A stretch of 64,000 bases of DNA from Glaciimonas sp. PCH181 (GCF_003056055.1 NZ_PYFP01000001.1:1550001-1614000); one strand, 5' to 3'; counted from the first letter of the stretch, positions 18,396-30,345 are shown. Translations and numbers: made by a program. Notes: generated by a model from the letters alone, not told the origin.

Positions 18396-19700
18396 TTACT
18401 CCCCCCGCGCCTTCTTGTCGAGATCGCGCAACCAGGTCATCTTTTCGCCAATTTTTACTTCCATCCCTCTGGGCACTGGCGCGTACCAGCCGGGTTCAGG
18501 CATATCATCGGGCAAATAGGTTTCTCCCGCAGCATAGGCGTTAGGTTCGTCATGCGCATACCGGTAAGCATGACCATAGCCCAACTCTTTCATCAGCTTG
18601 GTGGGCGCATTGCGAAGATGCACCGGCACTTCGCGCGATTTATCATGCTTAACAAATGCCATCGCTTGATTAAACGCGTTGTAGCCAGCATTACTTTTCG
18701 CCGCAATTGCCAGATAGATGACCGCCTGCCCCAGCGCTAACTCTCCTTCTGGCGAGCCTAAACGTTCATAAGTAGTCGCGGCGTCGTTCGCAATCTGAAT
18801 CGCACGGGGATCGGCCAATCCAATGTCTTCCCACGCCATACGCACAATCCGGCGCGAAAGATATTTGGCATCTGCACCGCCATCCAGCATCCGACATAGC
18901 CAATACAGCGCCGCGTCTGGATTCGAGCCACGCACCGACTTATGCAACGCAGAAATCTGGTCATAAAAATTGTCGCCGCCTTTATCAAAGCGCCGGGCGT
19001 TGAGCATCAATGCATTCTGCAAAAACGTCGACGTTACTTGCGTCGTACCGGATGCTTTGATGCCAGCGCTACACTGCTCCAGCAAGTTCAACAGTCGCCG
19101 CGCATCGCCATCGGCATAGCCAATCAGCGTATTGACCGCTGCATCGTCAAATTGCAAATGAGACAGAACACGTTCTTGCGCACGGGCGAGCAATTGTTTT
19201 AATTCGTCATCCGTCAGCGCCTGTAAGACATACACTTGCGCCCGCGACAGCAGCGCCGAATTGACTTCAAACGATGGATTTTCGGTGGTTGCGCCAATAA
19301 ATGTGACCAGGCCTGATTCGGCATAGGGCAGCAACGCGTCTTGCTGAGATTTATTGAAGCGATGAATTTCATCTACAAACAGGATGGTGTGCTTACCCAT
19401 CGCCAGATTCTGCTCTGCCTGTTCCATCGCGGCGCGAATATCTTTCACGCCAGAAAATACCGCTGACAGCGCAATAAATTCACACGCAAAAGCGTTTGCG
19501 GTCAGGCGCGCCAAAGTGGTTTTGCCAACGCCCGGCGGCCCCCATAAAATCATCGAATGTGGCTTGCCGGATTCAAACGCCAGACGCAGAGGCTTACCAG
19601 CCCCCAACAAATGGCTTTGACCGATGACATCATCGAGTTTGGCAGGGCGAAGAGCCTCCGCCAAAGGTGGCGTAGGCTCTACTTTAAATAGATCAGACAT
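18396..19700 (-). CDS. rarA: replication-associated recombination protein A (AAA+ ATPase)
   Basis: This 434-residue AAA+ ATPase of the RarA/MgsA/WRNIP1 family has Walker A GPPGVGKTTLAR and Walker B ILFVDEIHRFNKSQQDALLP, followed by the clamp-loader-like lid and tetramerisation domain ending in PDDMPEPGWYAPVPRGME. It acts at stalled replication forks. It normally follows lolA in this lineage, as here; start and length are normal. The genes downstream in the usual order (serS) are displaced by the dipeptide operon. Confidence 0.95.
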   Translation of the reverse strand: MSDLFKVEPTPPLAEALRPAKLDDVIGQSHLLGAGKPLRLAFESGKPHSMILWGPPGVGKTTLARLTANAFACEFIALSAVFSGVKDIRAAMEQAEQNLAMGKHTILFVDEIHRFNKSQQDALLPYAESGLVTFIGATTENPSFEVNSALLSRAQVYVLQALTDDELKQLLARAQERVLSHLQFDDAAVNTLIGYADGDARRLLNLLEQCSAGIKASGTTQVTSTFLQNALMLNARRFDKGGDNFYDQISALHKSVRGSNPDAALYWLCRMLDGGADAKYLSRRIVRMAWEDIGLADPRAIQIANDAATTYERLGSPEGELALGQAVIYLAIAAKSNAGYNAFNQAMAFVKHDKSREVPVHLRNAPTKLMKELGYGHAYRYAHDEPNAYAAGETYLPDDMPEPGWYAPVPRGMEVKIGEKMTWLRDLDKKARGE

Positions 19701-19925
19701 GGCAAAGTGCTCTGCAAAAGACAGACTAATTGAAAAAATATCCGGTAAAAATGTTGCTGCATCACTGGCTTGGTGGCTTGGTGACGGGAAGTCGCTTATG
19801 CGTTTTTGATCTACTTCAGCGTAGTTTGAATTGTCAGGCCCACAAACGCAAAACGGCTGATTATGAGAAAATCCGATGCTGTCTGCCTACCTTAACGATT
19901 CACCAAAAAACTAGCTACTTACGCC

Positions 19926-20258
19926 ATGCCCTTTGTTGTCACCGATTCTTGCATTCTTTGTAAATACACCAGCTGCGTCGACGTCTGTCCGATGAACTGT
20001 TTCCGCGAGGGTCCGAATTTTTTAGTTATCGCGCCGGACGAATGCATCGACTGCTCATTATGTGTGTCGGAATGCCCGGTAAACGCCATTTATGGAGAAG
20101 CTGAATTGCCAGCCGAGCAGCGCCATTTCATCCAATTGAATGCTGAACTAGCCGCGCGTGCCGACTGGAAGCCAATTACGCGCTCCACAGCCCCACTACC
20201 AGAGCATGAACGATGGCGCGCAATTTCTGACAAACTCGCTTTTTTAGACGGCGTGTAA
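19926..20258 (+). CDS. fdxA: ferredoxin FdxA, 7Fe-8S type
   Basis: In this 110-residue ferredoxin, cysteines 9, 12, 17, 21, 25 and then 40, 43, 46, 50 fit one [3Fe-4S] and one [4Fe-4S] cluster, with the C-terminal extension typical of FdxA (about 107-112 residues). It carries electrons in the cytoplasm; the partner is unknown. It stands alone, divergent from rarA and convergent with lolA. The start MPFVVTDSCI is the family start. Confidence 0.93.
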   Translation: MPFVVTDSCILCKYTSCVDVCPMNCFREGPNFLVIAPDECIDCSLCVSECPVNAIYGEAELPAEQRHFIQLNAELAARADWKPITRSTAPLPEHERWRAISDKLAFLDGV

Positions 20259-20335
20259 CGTAAAACACCTATCTAAAATAGGCTCTGCAAACTGCGCACC
20301 GTCGAATTGAAACTTATCGCGCTGTGTTGCCGATC

Positions 20336-21019
20336 TTAATTATTAAAAACATCCGCCCCTTTAGGTACAACAAACTTAAAGCCGCCGCTAGGCGCAGGTG
20401 GATTTTTAACAAAATTCTTGAACGACAGCAGCGATACCTGACCGAACGAATCGCGCAATTCCATTGCCTCGGGCAAGCCATTCCGCAAACCGATGCCGAT
20501 CTGATCAAACGTCGTATCTTTGGCTTTTGGCGTTACTTCCAACCATTCCAGACCATCCTTGGTCTGGCCCTCTTTCAACGTGAAATTCTTTTCCAGATCG
20601 TTGCTACCGAACAGAATCGCTGCCGGAGATGAGCCAAGCGCGTTGCCTAATTTCTTCGTCGTTACCTGATTTAAATCTTTATCGTAAATGTACAGTTTGT
20701 CGCCATCCGCCTGCAGCACTTGCTCGTACGGCTTCACATAGGTCCAGATAAATTTACCGGGCCGGGCAAAAATAAAAGTGCCGCTCGACGGCGCAGACAC
20801 TTTGGCTTTATTCGCGCCGCTATCGGTTTTCACCAACTGTTGCGTGAACTCGCCTTTCGCAGACTGCGTGCTGCTGACGAAGGATTTAAATTGCTCCAGA
20901 GCGCTTGCGCTGGCAAGGCCCGGCAACAGAATCGCGCTCAGAGCCAGGGTTCCGATCAATTTACGCGCACTAAATGTGCCTTTATTCGCTTTTTGCAGTG
21001 CTTGTTTTGTTTGATTCAC
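20336..21019 (-). CDS. lolA: outer-membrane lipoprotein carrier protein LolA
   Basis: This 227-residue periplasmic chaperone takes lipoproteins from the LolCDE complex to LolB. The N-terminus has a long basic n-region, then a hydrophobic stretch ending at GLASASA (cleavage near residue 40). The mature part matches LolA ([42 protein letters not shown]). It lies 57 bases after ftsK in the same direction, the usual arrangement in beta- and gammaproteobacteria. The n-region is longer than average, but no better start is visible. Confidence 0.93.
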   Translation of the reverse strand: MNQTKQALQKANKGTFSARKLIGTLALSAILLPGLASASALEQFKSFVSSTQSAKGEFTQQLVKTDSGANKAKVSAPSSGTFIFARPGKFIWTYVKPYEQVLQADGDKLYIYDKDLNQVTTKKLGNALGSSPAAILFGSNDLEKNFTLKEGQTKDGLEWLEVTPKAKDTTFDQIGIGLRNGLPEAMELRDSFGQVSLLSFKNFVKNPPAPSGGFKFVVPKGADVFNN

Positions 21020-21076
21020 GCTGGCTTTCCATTCGTTATGATCACGTTAATGCACGCTAGATCTAAGTTAGAGCGA

Positions 21077-23407
21077 TTATTCCGGTTTTCCTGCAGGTAC
21101 CAAAATCTCGCGATTGCCATTGGATTGCATGGTCGATACCAACCCGCTCTGTTCCATCTGTTCCAGCAAGCGGGCGGCGCGGTTATAGCCGATACGCAAA
21201 TGACGTTGTACCAACGAAATCGATGCACGGCGATTCTTCAAAACGATCGCAACCGCCTGATCGTATAGCTCGTCGCCTTCGGTTCCGCCAGCAGCAGTGC
21301 CCACAGCGCCGTCGCCGCCATCTTCCATCACGCCGCCTTCCAGAATACCTTCGACGTAATTTGGCTCGCCTTGTTCCTTCAGATAATCCACAACACGATG
21401 AACTTCCTCATCGGACACAAACGCGCCATGCACACGAATCGGTAAACCAGTCCCCGGCGGCATGTACAGCATATCTCCCATACCTAGCAAAGCTTCCGCC
21501 CCCATCTGATCCAGAATCGTGCGAGAGTCGATCTTGCTACTGACCTGAAACGCAATCCGGGTCGGGACGTTGGCCTTGATCAGGCCGGTAATGACATCTA
21601 CAGATGGGCGCTGCGTAGCCAAAATCAAGTGAATCCCCGCTGCACGGGCTTTTTGCGCAATCCGGGCAATCAATTCTTCCACCTTCTTGCCCACCACCAT
21701 CATCAAATCGGCTAACTCATCGATAATCACGACGATTGTTGGCAATTTTTCTAGTGGTTCCGGCGCATCTGGCGTCAGGCTAAACGGATTCGGAATTTTT
21801 TCTTCGCGCTTCTCCGCATCTGCTATTTTCTGGTTATAGCCACCGAGGTTACGCACGCCCATCTTCGACATCAATTTATAGCGCCGTTCCATTTCATTGA
21901 CAGCCCAGTTCAGCGCATGACCCGCCTGCCGCATATCGGTCACTACCGGCGCCAGCAGATGCGGAATGCCTTCATAAATCGACAATTCCAACATTTTCGG
22001 ATCGATCAAAATCAGGCGCACATCTTTAGGATCGGACTTATACAATAGCGATAAAATCGTGGCATTAATACCAACTGACTTGCCCGAACCGGTCGTCCCC
22101 GCCACTAGCAAATGCGGCATTTTCGCCAAGTCAGCGACGACTGGATGACCGCCAATATCCTTGCCGAGCGCAATGGTCAGACTAGAAACGCCATCGTTAT
22201 ACACTTTAGAGCTGAGAATTTCGGTCAGTCGCACAATCTGCCGTTTCGGATTTGGCAACTCCAGACCCATGAACATTTTGCCGGGGATGACTTCAACGAC
22301 GCGTATCGATGTCAGCGACAGTGAACGTGCCAAATCCCGCGCCAGACCGACAATCTGACTACCTTTGACGCCAGTTGCCGGTTCAATTTCATAACGCGTA
22401 ATGACCGGCCCCGGATAGGCCGCGACCACCCTCACCTGCACGCCGAAATCAGACAGTTTTTTCTCAATCAGACGGCTGGTATAGTCCAGCGTCTCATCGC
22501 TGACAGTGATTTGTACCGGCGGTGCCTCATCCAATAAGGATAACGGCGGCAAATTGGTATCAGGCATATCCTGAAACAGCGTGGTTTGTCTTTCCTTTTC
22601 AACGCGTTCGGATTTTTGCACGGTCACGATTTGCGGCTCGATGCGGATCGGTGGCGCTTCGACGGCTTTGGCACGCTCTTGCACCACAACTTCCTCGCGC
22701 TTGACTGCGGCAACAAACCCAGCCCTACGATCTTCTCTGGCAGCGATCAAATTTCTGACCCATTGAATTGCGCCTTCAACGCCCTGACCGATACGTTCTG
22801 CCACCGTCAACCATGAAACATGAAAGAACAAACTCACGCCGAGGGCAAACAACAGCAGCAACAACAACGTCGCGCCAGTAAATCCCAAAACGCTCTGCGC
22901 ATTGCCGCCAATCACCTGGCCTAATACACCTCCCGGTGCTCGTGGCAATTGCACATGCAGCGAATACATCCGCATGTATTCAATCCCCATACTGCCGATC
23001 AGAATCAACGCAAAGCCAAGCGCGCGGATCAACATTTCGTGCGGATGCTCCTCTTCCGGCTCGCTTTCCACCACCAAACGCTGCGAAATCCGCTGATAAC
23101 CGCACCACAGCGAACGTAATAGCAGCACGCACCACCACCAGGCCGATGCGCCGAACACAAATAGCATCAAATCCGCCACATACGCGCCAAACCAACCGCC
23201 CCAATTGTTCAGATGCGCCACCGCCTTTGAATGCGACCAGCCGGGATCAGTCTTGGAGTAACTTATAAAAATGATCAGTAAATAGGTAGTCAGCACCGCA
23301 AAGATGATCCAGCGTGCCTCAGATAGCAGTCGGACCAAACGATTCTGAGGCGCAGGCGCAGCTTTTGGCTTTGCGCTACGAGTATAAGCTTGGGTTGTTC
23401 TAGTCAT
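21077..23407 (-). CDS. ftsK: DNA translocase FtsK
   Basis: The start at 23407 ([10 protein letters not shown]) is preferred over an in-frame start 66 bases upstream, giving 776 residues, normal for short betaproteobacterial FtsK. Four membrane segments lie in about the first 190 residues, then a short linker, the motor with Walker A ([12 protein letters not shown]) and Walker B ([14 protein letters not shown]), and a C-terminal gamma winged helix ([20 protein letters not shown]) that reads KOPS sites. It coordinates chromosome segregation and division at the septum. Confidence 0.95.
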   Translation of the reverse strand: MTRTTQAYTRSAKPKAAPAPQNRLVRLLSEARWIIFAVLTTYLLIIFISYSKTDPGWSHSKAVAHLNNWGGWFGAYVADLMLFVFGASAWWWCVLLLRSLWCGYQRISQRLVVESEPEEEHPHEMLIRALGFALILIGSMGIEYMRMYSLHVQLPRAPGGVLGQVIGGNAQSVLGFTGATLLLLLLFALGVSLFFHVSWLTVAERIGQGVEGAIQWVRNLIAAREDRRAGFVAAVKREEVVVQERAKAVEAPPIRIEPQIVTVQKSERVEKERQTTLFQDMPDTNLPPLSLLDEAPPVQITVSDETLDYTSRLIEKKLSDFGVQVRVVAAYPGPVITRYEIEPATGVKGSQIVGLARDLARSLSLTSIRVVEVIPGKMFMGLELPNPKRQIVRLTEILSSKVYNDGVSSLTIALGKDIGGHPVVADLAKMPHLLVAGTTGSGKSVGINATILSLLYKSDPKDVRLILIDPKMLELSIYEGIPHLLAPVVTDMRQAGHALNWAVNEMERRYKLMSKMGVRNLGGYNQKIADAEKREEKIPNPFSLTPDAPEPLEKLPTIVVIIDELADLMMVVGKKVEELIARIAQKARAAGIHLILATQRPSVDVITGLIKANVPTRIAFQVSSKIDSRTILDQMGAEALLGMGDMLYMPPGTGLPIRVHGAFVSDEEVHRVVDYLKEQGEPNYVEGILEGGVMEDGGDGAVGTAAGGTEGDELYDQAVAIVLKNRRASISLVQRHLRIGYNRAARLLEQMEQSGLVSTMQSNGNREILVPAGKPE

Positions 23408-24893
<1,486 letters not shown>

Positions 24894-24900
24894 GAAATAG

Positions 24901-24938
24901 AACGCCGTTGCCCGCTTAGTATGGGTGACGGCGTTTTT
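24901..24938 (+). terminator. intrinsic terminator of trxB
   Basis: The arms AACGCCGT (24901-24908) and ACGGCGTT (24928-24935) are perfectly complementary, with extra CCC/GGG pairing inside, followed by TTTTT. It starts 7 bases after the trxB stop. Confidence 0.9.
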
Positions 24939-25051
24939 GTAAGTTTTACGGGTGCGTTACAGCGTCGTAATAACATTCGGAACTACTTTCGCGATAACAC
25001 TTCTTCCGCAGTGTCTTGCGCAAGCATCAAACATTATTTGGAGAAAGTGCC

Positions 25052-25243
25052 ATGACTGCTCCGCTCAAAGATTTTAACGATTTGAAATCTCTGCAACAAA
25101 AGTTGAAACTGCAAGAAGAAGTTCGTCTGGCTGAGGCTGCAGAACGCCTGCGACGCGAACAACAAGCCGACCGCGATGCGGATACTTTTCGCAAAAACGT
25201 TGGTGGCAATATTCAACCGCTGACATCTAACAAGAAAAAATAA
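25052..25243 (+). CDS. 63-aa paralogue of the N-terminus of the neighbouring Smr protein
   Basis: The ATG at 25052 is preceded by GGAGAAAG. The highly charged helical protein aligns along its whole length with the first 60 residues of the next gene: P-x-K-D-F-x-x-L-K-x-L, L-K-x-Q-x-E-x-R, A-A-E-x-L, and a final G-x-x-x-P-L. It lacks the Smr nuclease domain. It may have arisen by tandem duplication followed by loss of the 3' part, or it may be an independent partner of the larger protein. The good ribosome site and clean frame argue that it is expressed. Confidence 0.75.
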   Translation: MTAPLKDFNDLKSLQQKLKLQEEVRLAEAAERLRREQQADRDADTFRKNVGGNIQPLTSNKKK

Positions 25244-25295
25244 ATCCTCGGCGTGAGATATCCCCTCTAAAACTTCTTTCTTTTCCTTCTCCCAC

Positions 25296-25976
25296 ATGTC
25301 CGGCCCGATAAAAGACTTCCGCGCCCTCAAGCCGCTGCGCAAAACACTCAAAGCGCAACACGAAGAGCGTCGGATTGCTGCGGCTGAACAACTACTGCAA
25401 CAGCAAAAAGCACAGATCGAAAACGACCAGTTCAGTGATCGGATTGGTCCTGTATTTCCGCTTAAATCTTCTGGTGAAATCGCTGTTCATAAAGTTGTGG
25501 CGCGGCCGTTTCCGCATTTTAAAACCAGGCATCTTGATGAGAAAGCGGAAACACGCTCTGAATGCAGCGCGATTTTGCAGGCGTCTCTTTCAGATGCGTT
25601 TAGCATAGAAAATTTGCTGGATAGCGATGCGCATTTTCGCTTTGCCCGTAGTGGAGTTGGGCCGGATGTGCTGCCCAAACTATACCGTGGGCATTGGGCT
25701 ACTCGGCAACATCTTGATCTGCATGGCCTGCGCAGTGATCAGGCGCGAGATACGCTGGTTGATTTTTTGCAATTTGCGCATAAGCGTCGATGGCGTTGTG
25801 TTTGCGTGATTCATGGGAAGGGGTTTGGGTCTGTTAATCAGGCACCGGTGCTGAAGGCAAAAGTTCGGGACTGGCTGGTGCAGATTGAGCAGGTTGTTGC
25901 TTTTTGTCAGGCTAATGAAGGGGATGGTGGATCAGGGGCGTTGATTGTTTTGCTGAAATCGCAGGTGCGATATTAG
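25296..25976 (+). CDS. Smr-domain protein
   Basis: This 226-residue protein has a charged helical N-terminus (1-60), a linker, and a C-terminal Smr domain (residues about 140-225: LDLHGLRSDQARDTLVDFL, then VIHGKGFGS). The L-D-L-H-G and H-G-K-G motifs are the family signature. Smr domains cleave or bind RNA or branched DNA, and stand-alone versions in proteobacteria have been tied to ribosome rescue and mRNA decay. The start is 52 bases after the small paralogue, so they are probably one transcription unit. Confidence 0.88.
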   Translation: MSGPIKDFRALKPLRKTLKAQHEERRIAAAEQLLQQQKAQIENDQFSDRIGPVFPLKSSGEIAVHKVVARPFPHFKTRHLDEKAETRSECSAILQASLSDAFSIENLLDSDAHFRFARSGVGPDVLPKLYRGHWATRQHLDLHGLRSDQARDTLVDFLQFAHKRRWRCVCVIHGKGFGSVNQAPVLKAKVRDWLVQIEQVVAFCQANEGDGGSGALIVLLKSQVRY

Positions 25977-25990
25977 GGAGTAGGTTGTTT

Positions 25991-26113
25991 GGTAAATGAA
26001 ACGGTTGGCGCTCCGTTGATGCAAGCCGGGGCGCCTAGCCGAAGCAAGAACAAAGTGACCGGCTGTCGGGCCGCCCCCGACAAGCCTCCACGGAAAAATC
26101 CGTTTCAATTACC
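25991..26113. repeat. 123-bp inverted-repeat element (MITE- or REP-like)
   Basis: The ends GGTAAATGAAACGG (25991-26004) and CCGTTTCAATTACC (26100-26113) are inverted with 13 of 14 matches. The interior holds a GC-rich hairpin (GGCTGTCGGG pairing with CCCGACAAGCC, 26061-26086). It fills the gap between the Smr gene and the convergent TonB-receptor gene. A near copy of the right end (GTAATTGAAACGG ... TCCGTGGAG) occurs at 35602-35630. It carries no coding sequence. Confidence 0.65.
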
Positions 26114-26136
26114 CAATAACCGAACTCAACATCCCA

Positions 26137-28692
26137 TCAAAAATCATACGATGCCTTAGCATAATAAAATCCTCCACTAGGCGCAAACGGCGCTGGCCCG
26201 TAAGCATAAACCGACAACCCAGTCGACGGGTCACCCGGCCCATTCTTATCCGGCCGCACATCAAACAAATTAGCCGCGCCCAACGTCAACTTAATATTCT
26301 TAGTCAACGCATAAGTCACATCCAGATCAGTAATCCACTTAGCTCCAAAGTGATAATCCTGCGCCCGATTAGCCGTCGTCTGCCAAACATAAGAAGCATA
26401 CCGCGTAGTTTGCAAATTCACCTCAAACTTATCAATGAACCAGCGCCCAGACAGAATTAACTTAGTAGTCGGCTGACCAGTAATATCCCCAATCCCGCCA
26501 GTGGCAGCATACCCAAACCACGTCAACGTCCCGCCGGGATTAGGCCCCAAACCGCCAAGCTGACTAGGTGCCGCCTTAATGTTAGTGATTTCGGTTTTAT
26601 TCCAGTTAAACGCAGCATTCCACCGCACCACGCCCCAACGTCCATAATCGGCCGTCGTATCCATCACCAAATCAAGCCCACGCGTGCGCGTATCCACGCC
26701 ATTCGCAAAATACTGCACCCACTCAGTGCCTGTCAAACCATACGATTGCAGCAGCGGTGCCAACGCTGGCCCTAACAGATAACCCGTCCGTACAATCCGA
26801 TCCTTAATCGCAATCTGATACGTATCCAGCGTGACATTAACGTTATCCGCAGGCTTCAACACAATACCCAAACCGAAATTGACCGACTTTTCCGGCTTAA
26901 GATCCTGCGACCCCAACGCATGCGCCAGCGGCGAATCATTGCGTAATAACAATGACAGACTTGGCCCAACCGCCCCGGTCACCGGATTAATATTGGTCCG
27001 ATTATCAGTTTGCGAATAACCAATCTGCGTCAACGAAGGCGCACGGAAACCTGATCCAACCGTGCCGCGCACCGCGATAGCAGGCGTAAAGTCGTAGCGC
27101 GTATTCAGCTTTCCGCTAATCGTATTTCCCGCGCTATCGTCGTAATGCTCAGCCCGCACAGCCGCATCCACAAACCATTTCTCAGTCGGATAAAATCCCA
27201 CATCGTTATACAACGCCAGCACGTTACGCCGCAAACTGACTGCGTCTTTCGGCGCTAAAGCAATCGCCGCCTGCGCCCCGACTGAGGCCGGTTTACCAAC
27301 ATTAGGATTACCATTCTGATCACCTGGCTGGAATATATAACCACCATTCAGATAACCTAGCGGATCACCTGCAAGCGTAGAAAATCGCTCAGAACGCTGC
27401 TCTACACCCCACGACCATTGCAACGGCTTTTTGAAGCCGATATCAAACGATTTAGTGAAATCCGCATTGTTAGTAATCTGCTCAAACTGAAAAGTCGCCA
27501 GATCGCTGAAGCTGGTTGGAGACGCCGGCCCCAACGATGGATTAATCGTGTTATCACTATATTGAAGTACCCGATTCTTACCGTAACTGGAACTAAAATC
27601 CCAGTTCCAGCCATCCGATTTTCCCTTCGCGCCGCCCGTAATTTGCAAATCCAGCGATTTGGCATTGTTATCGGCAAAGTAACCGTTCGGGAATAATTGG
27701 GTAATCGTCGCCAGCCCGTTAGGACGACGGAAGTTATTACCCGCCACCGTCTCGCTCGTGCCCACCGTCGCAAACGAATACAGCGTGACATTCGGACTGA
27801 CCGGCAGCTCAGCGTTATAACTGAAGTTGTAAGCGTCGATACCTGGGTCGCCGTTATGCGCGCCGTCACGATTCCAAGTGGCATTCTTCGGATTACTCGC
27901 AGGCGAGTAAACAGCCGTATTCGTCGCAGGGAAATTCCACCAACTCTGTCCACGTTTACGCACATCTGCACTCAGATGCACAAAGCCATCGTTAGGCAGC
28001 GCGAAGCCGACATCGCCTTCTAATTTATTGTTATTCAGATCGCCGCTACCGCCATACAAACGTCCGCTGCTGATACCAATATGGCCGCCGTGATCAGATG
28101 ATTTCAATATCACATTGACGACCCCGGCTACAGCGTCCGAGCCATACTGCGCGGCGGCGCTATCTTTCAATACTTCGATATGGTCGACCGCGCTTAACGG
28201 AATCGTATCCAGATCCACCGCGTTTACACCGGTCGTATCCCCGCCGCCGTTGGTCAGCAAGGCCGAATTATGACGACGTTTACCGTTCACCAATACCAAG
28301 GTATATGCCGGTCCCAAACCACGATTGCTGACCGGACGAATGGTCGAATTAACGCCCCCCACATTGGTCCCAAAGTTAAACGACGGCAGCAAACGCGCCA
28401 ACGCTTCGCTGAGTTCAGCGCGGCCGGTATGCAGCAATTGTTCGCCACTAACAACATCAATCGGAGCCGGGCTATCGGCCACGGTACGCTGTTCGCCGCG
28501 CACGCCGGTAGTCACTACCACATCCTGCACCTGACCGATGGCGGTCGTGGCTTTATTACTCTCGCCTTTACTATCGAGCGTTTGAGCATGCGCGTGTGAA
28601 CCGGCCAGACCGGCAGACAGCAGTGTGACAGCAGATAGCGTGCGCGCCCGTCGGCGATGACGCTGATGCAAAGATACAGACGGTGACTTCAT
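26137..28692 (-). CDS. TonB-dependent outer-membrane receptor (first of two)
   Basis: The start at 28692 (MKSPSVSLHQ) has GAGGG 7 bases upstream. Earlier in-frame codons lack a ribosome site. The 851-residue protein has a signal peptide ending AGSHAHAQ, a possible TonB box (DVVVTTG), a plug domain (PAPIDVVSGEQLL, LVNGKRRH, DHIEVLKDSAAAQYGSDAVA) and a beta barrel ending in aromatic F. It would import a substrate across the outer membrane with energy from the ExbBD-TonB genes upstream. It is paralogous to the receptor at 40481. The ligand is unknown; the neighbours suggest an organosulfur compound. Confidence 0.9.
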   Translation of the reverse strand: MKSPSVSLHQRHRRRARTLSAVTLLSAGLAGSHAHAQTLDSKGESNKATTAIGQVQDVVVTTGVRGEQRTVADSPAPIDVVSGEQLLHTGRAELSEALARLLPSFNFGTNVGGVNSTIRPVSNRGLGPAYTLVLVNGKRRHNSALLTNGGGDTTGVNAVDLDTIPLSAVDHIEVLKDSAAAQYGSDAVAGVVNVILKSSDHGGHIGISSGRLYGGSGDLNNNKLEGDVGFALPNDGFVHLSADVRKRGQSWWNFPATNTAVYSPASNPKNATWNRDGAHNGDPGIDAYNFSYNAELPVSPNVTLYSFATVGTSETVAGNNFRRPNGLATITQLFPNGYFADNNAKSLDLQITGGAKGKSDGWNWDFSSSYGKNRVLQYSDNTINPSLGPASPTSFSDLATFQFEQITNNADFTKSFDIGFKKPLQWSWGVEQRSERFSTLAGDPLGYLNGGYIFQPGDQNGNPNVGKPASVGAQAAIALAPKDAVSLRRNVLALYNDVGFYPTEKWFVDAAVRAEHYDDSAGNTISGKLNTRYDFTPAIAVRGTVGSGFRAPSLTQIGYSQTDNRTNINPVTGAVGPSLSLLLRNDSPLAHALGSQDLKPEKSVNFGLGIVLKPADNVNVTLDTYQIAIKDRIVRTGYLLGPALAPLLQSYGLTGTEWVQYFANGVDTRTRGLDLVMDTTADYGRWGVVRWNAAFNWNKTEITNIKAAPSQLGGLGPNPGGTLTWFGYAATGGIGDITGQPTTKLILSGRWFIDKFEVNLQTTRYASYVWQTTANRAQDYHFGAKWITDLDVTYALTKNIKLTLGAANLFDVRPDKNGPGDPSTGLSVYAYGPAPFAPSGGFYYAKASYDF

Positions 28693-28780
28693 TAACATTC
28701 CCTCAATGTTTAAAAAAAATTTGTAGTTACGCCAATGCCAAATGCCAGACGAGCAGAATCCTTCGGCAGTGCCTATTGCA

Positions 28781-28794
28781 ATGGGATATCCCAT
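28781..28794. promoter_or_regulatory. 14-bp perfect palindrome upstream of the receptor gene
   Basis: ATGGGATATCCCAT is fully self-complementary and lies 89 bases before the receptor start, in the gap after exbD. It has the form of a dimer-binding operator, but no regulator for it can be named. Confidence 0.35.
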
Positions 28795-28958
28795 CGTATT
28801 ACTTAAAATTTGGACTAAAAGTAGCGAATCACGAAAGGACTCGCCAAGAAATTTGGCTCCGCGTAGCGACGTGGCAGTCAACTACGCTGAGATGCAGAAA
28901 GTGATGCCCGATGCCACACCGCACATCGATTCATGACTGCCTCACTCTGGCTGCCTAA

Positions 28959-29384
28959 CTAATGTTGCGGAGCTTCCGACACCAGTGCAATCTTGGCGTA
29001 ACCTGCATCATTGATCTCCCCCATCGTCTGAATCACTTTGCCGTACGCCAGCGTTTGATCGCCGCGCAGATGTATTCGGCGATCCTTATCGCCAGCGGAC
29101 TCCTGCGCCAATACCGGCAATAAAGTATCTTTGGTCACGGCCGTTTTATCGACATAGACAGTGCCTTTGCCATCGATACTGATCACGATAGGCGGCTTCG
29201 GTTCTTCCAGCGGTTTGGCGTTAGAAGTCGGTAAATCGACCTTGACCCCTGCCGCCATCATCGGTGCAGCCACCATAAATACAATCAGCAGCACCAGCAT
29301 GACGTCTACCAGCGGCGTGACGTTGATATCACTCACCGGTCCGACGCGGAAGCCATTACCGTTTTGAGACAGTTTTGCGCCCAT
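28959..29384 (-). CDS. exbD: biopolymer transport protein ExbD
   Basis: The start at 29384 has AAGGAG 7 bases upstream, giving 141 residues. One membrane helix (about residues 20-42, LVDVMLVLLIVFMVAAPMM) carries the proton-relay Asp in the N-V-T-P-L-V-D-V motif. A periplasmic domain follows. ExbD works with ExbB to energise TonB. It starts 1 base after exbB ends, so the pair is translationally coupled. Confidence 0.93.
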   Translation of the reverse strand: MGAKLSQNGNGFRVGPVSDINVTPLVDVMLVLLIVFMVAAPMMAAGVKVDLPTSNAKPLEEPKPPIVISIDGKGTVYVDKTAVTKDTLLPVLAQESAGDKDRRIHLRGDQTLAYGKVIQTMGEINDAGYAKIALVSEAPQH

Positions 29385-29385
29385 C

Positions 29386-30192
29386 TTAAGCTCCTTGCGC
29401 AGCCAAATGCGGTGCTTTGTGAGCATGACGATCTAACGGAATCGTCTTGCCGAGTTTATCCTTGTCGCTGATCGCATCGCTATCGATCAACGCTTCGCCA
29501 GATTCTAGCTGACGCGACAATTGCACCTCGACCAGACCGATTAGCGTCGCCAGACGATTCGCGTAATTATTCAAATCCCCGGAAGCGCGGTTGTAGGCCA
29601 CCACTGCCGGAATTGCAGCAACCAGACCCAACGCTGTCGCAAATAAGGCTTCGGCAATCCCCGGCGCGACGACTGCCAGACTGGTGTTGTTGCTGGCGGC
29701 GATACCCTGAAACGCATTCATAATCCCCCAGACCGTACCAAATAAACCGACGAAAGGTGCGACCGAACCAACCGTTGCCAATACCGACAAGCCTTTTTGC
29801 AGTTTCTCAATTTCCACACCACTGGCGATCTGACCGACGCGGTTAATCCGCTCTTTCAAACTATCGCGACCAGATGCACTGTTTTGCAAATCTTGCTTGT
29901 GAGTCTGATGCCATTCCCCTGCGATGGCGTGATAAATACGGGCAAACGGATCTTGCGGCTGTTGCTTCAACTCCGCCCCTAATCTGGTGAGCGAACGTTC
30001 CCCAGCAACCGCTTTCAGCCAGCCCCCGGCGCTATTGCGCAAGCGCCGGAAACGTACCAGCTTTTCGATGATCACACCCCAACTGGCGACCGATGCCAAT
30101 GCCAGCACGATCAGGATAGATTTGACAATCACATCGGCCTGAAGAAATAGCTCCCAAGGTGATAAGTGTGCTGCGATTTGCGTAGGATTCAT
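29386..30192 (-). CDS. exbB: biopolymer transport protein ExbB (MotA/TolQ family)
   Basis: The ATG at 30192 is preferred over an in-frame TTG because a GGAGAAAG ribosome site precedes it. The 268-residue protein has three membrane helices: one near residues 20-45, and two in the conserved LATVGSVAPFVGLFGTVWGI and FATALGLVAAIPAVVAYNR regions. It forms the proton-conducting pentamer with ExbD. The middle gene of the TonB operon, it serves TonB receptors nearby. Confidence 0.93.
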   Translation of the reverse strand: MNPTQIAAHLSPWELFLQADVIVKSILIVLALASVASWGVIIEKLVRFRRLRNSAGGWLKAVAGERSLTRLGAELKQQPQDPFARIYHAIAGEWHQTHKQDLQNSASGRDSLKERINRVGQIASGVEIEKLQKGLSVLATVGSVAPFVGLFGTVWGIMNAFQGIAASNNTSLAVVAPGIAEALFATALGLVAAIPAVVAYNRASGDLNNYANRLATLIGLVEVQLSRQLESGEALIDSDAISDKDKLGKTIPLDRHAHKAPHLAAQGA

Positions 30193-30345
30193 GACTTTCT
30201 CCAATAAAACGAATGATTAAATAATTGATTCAGCTTGATCGTTCAGGACTTACCCAACCTCACCCCAGCAAGGCATACCGACAAAGGCAGTACGCTAAGT
30301 GCGGCTAAGGGAGTTAACCCCGCCGGAACGATTTTTAGTCGATGC

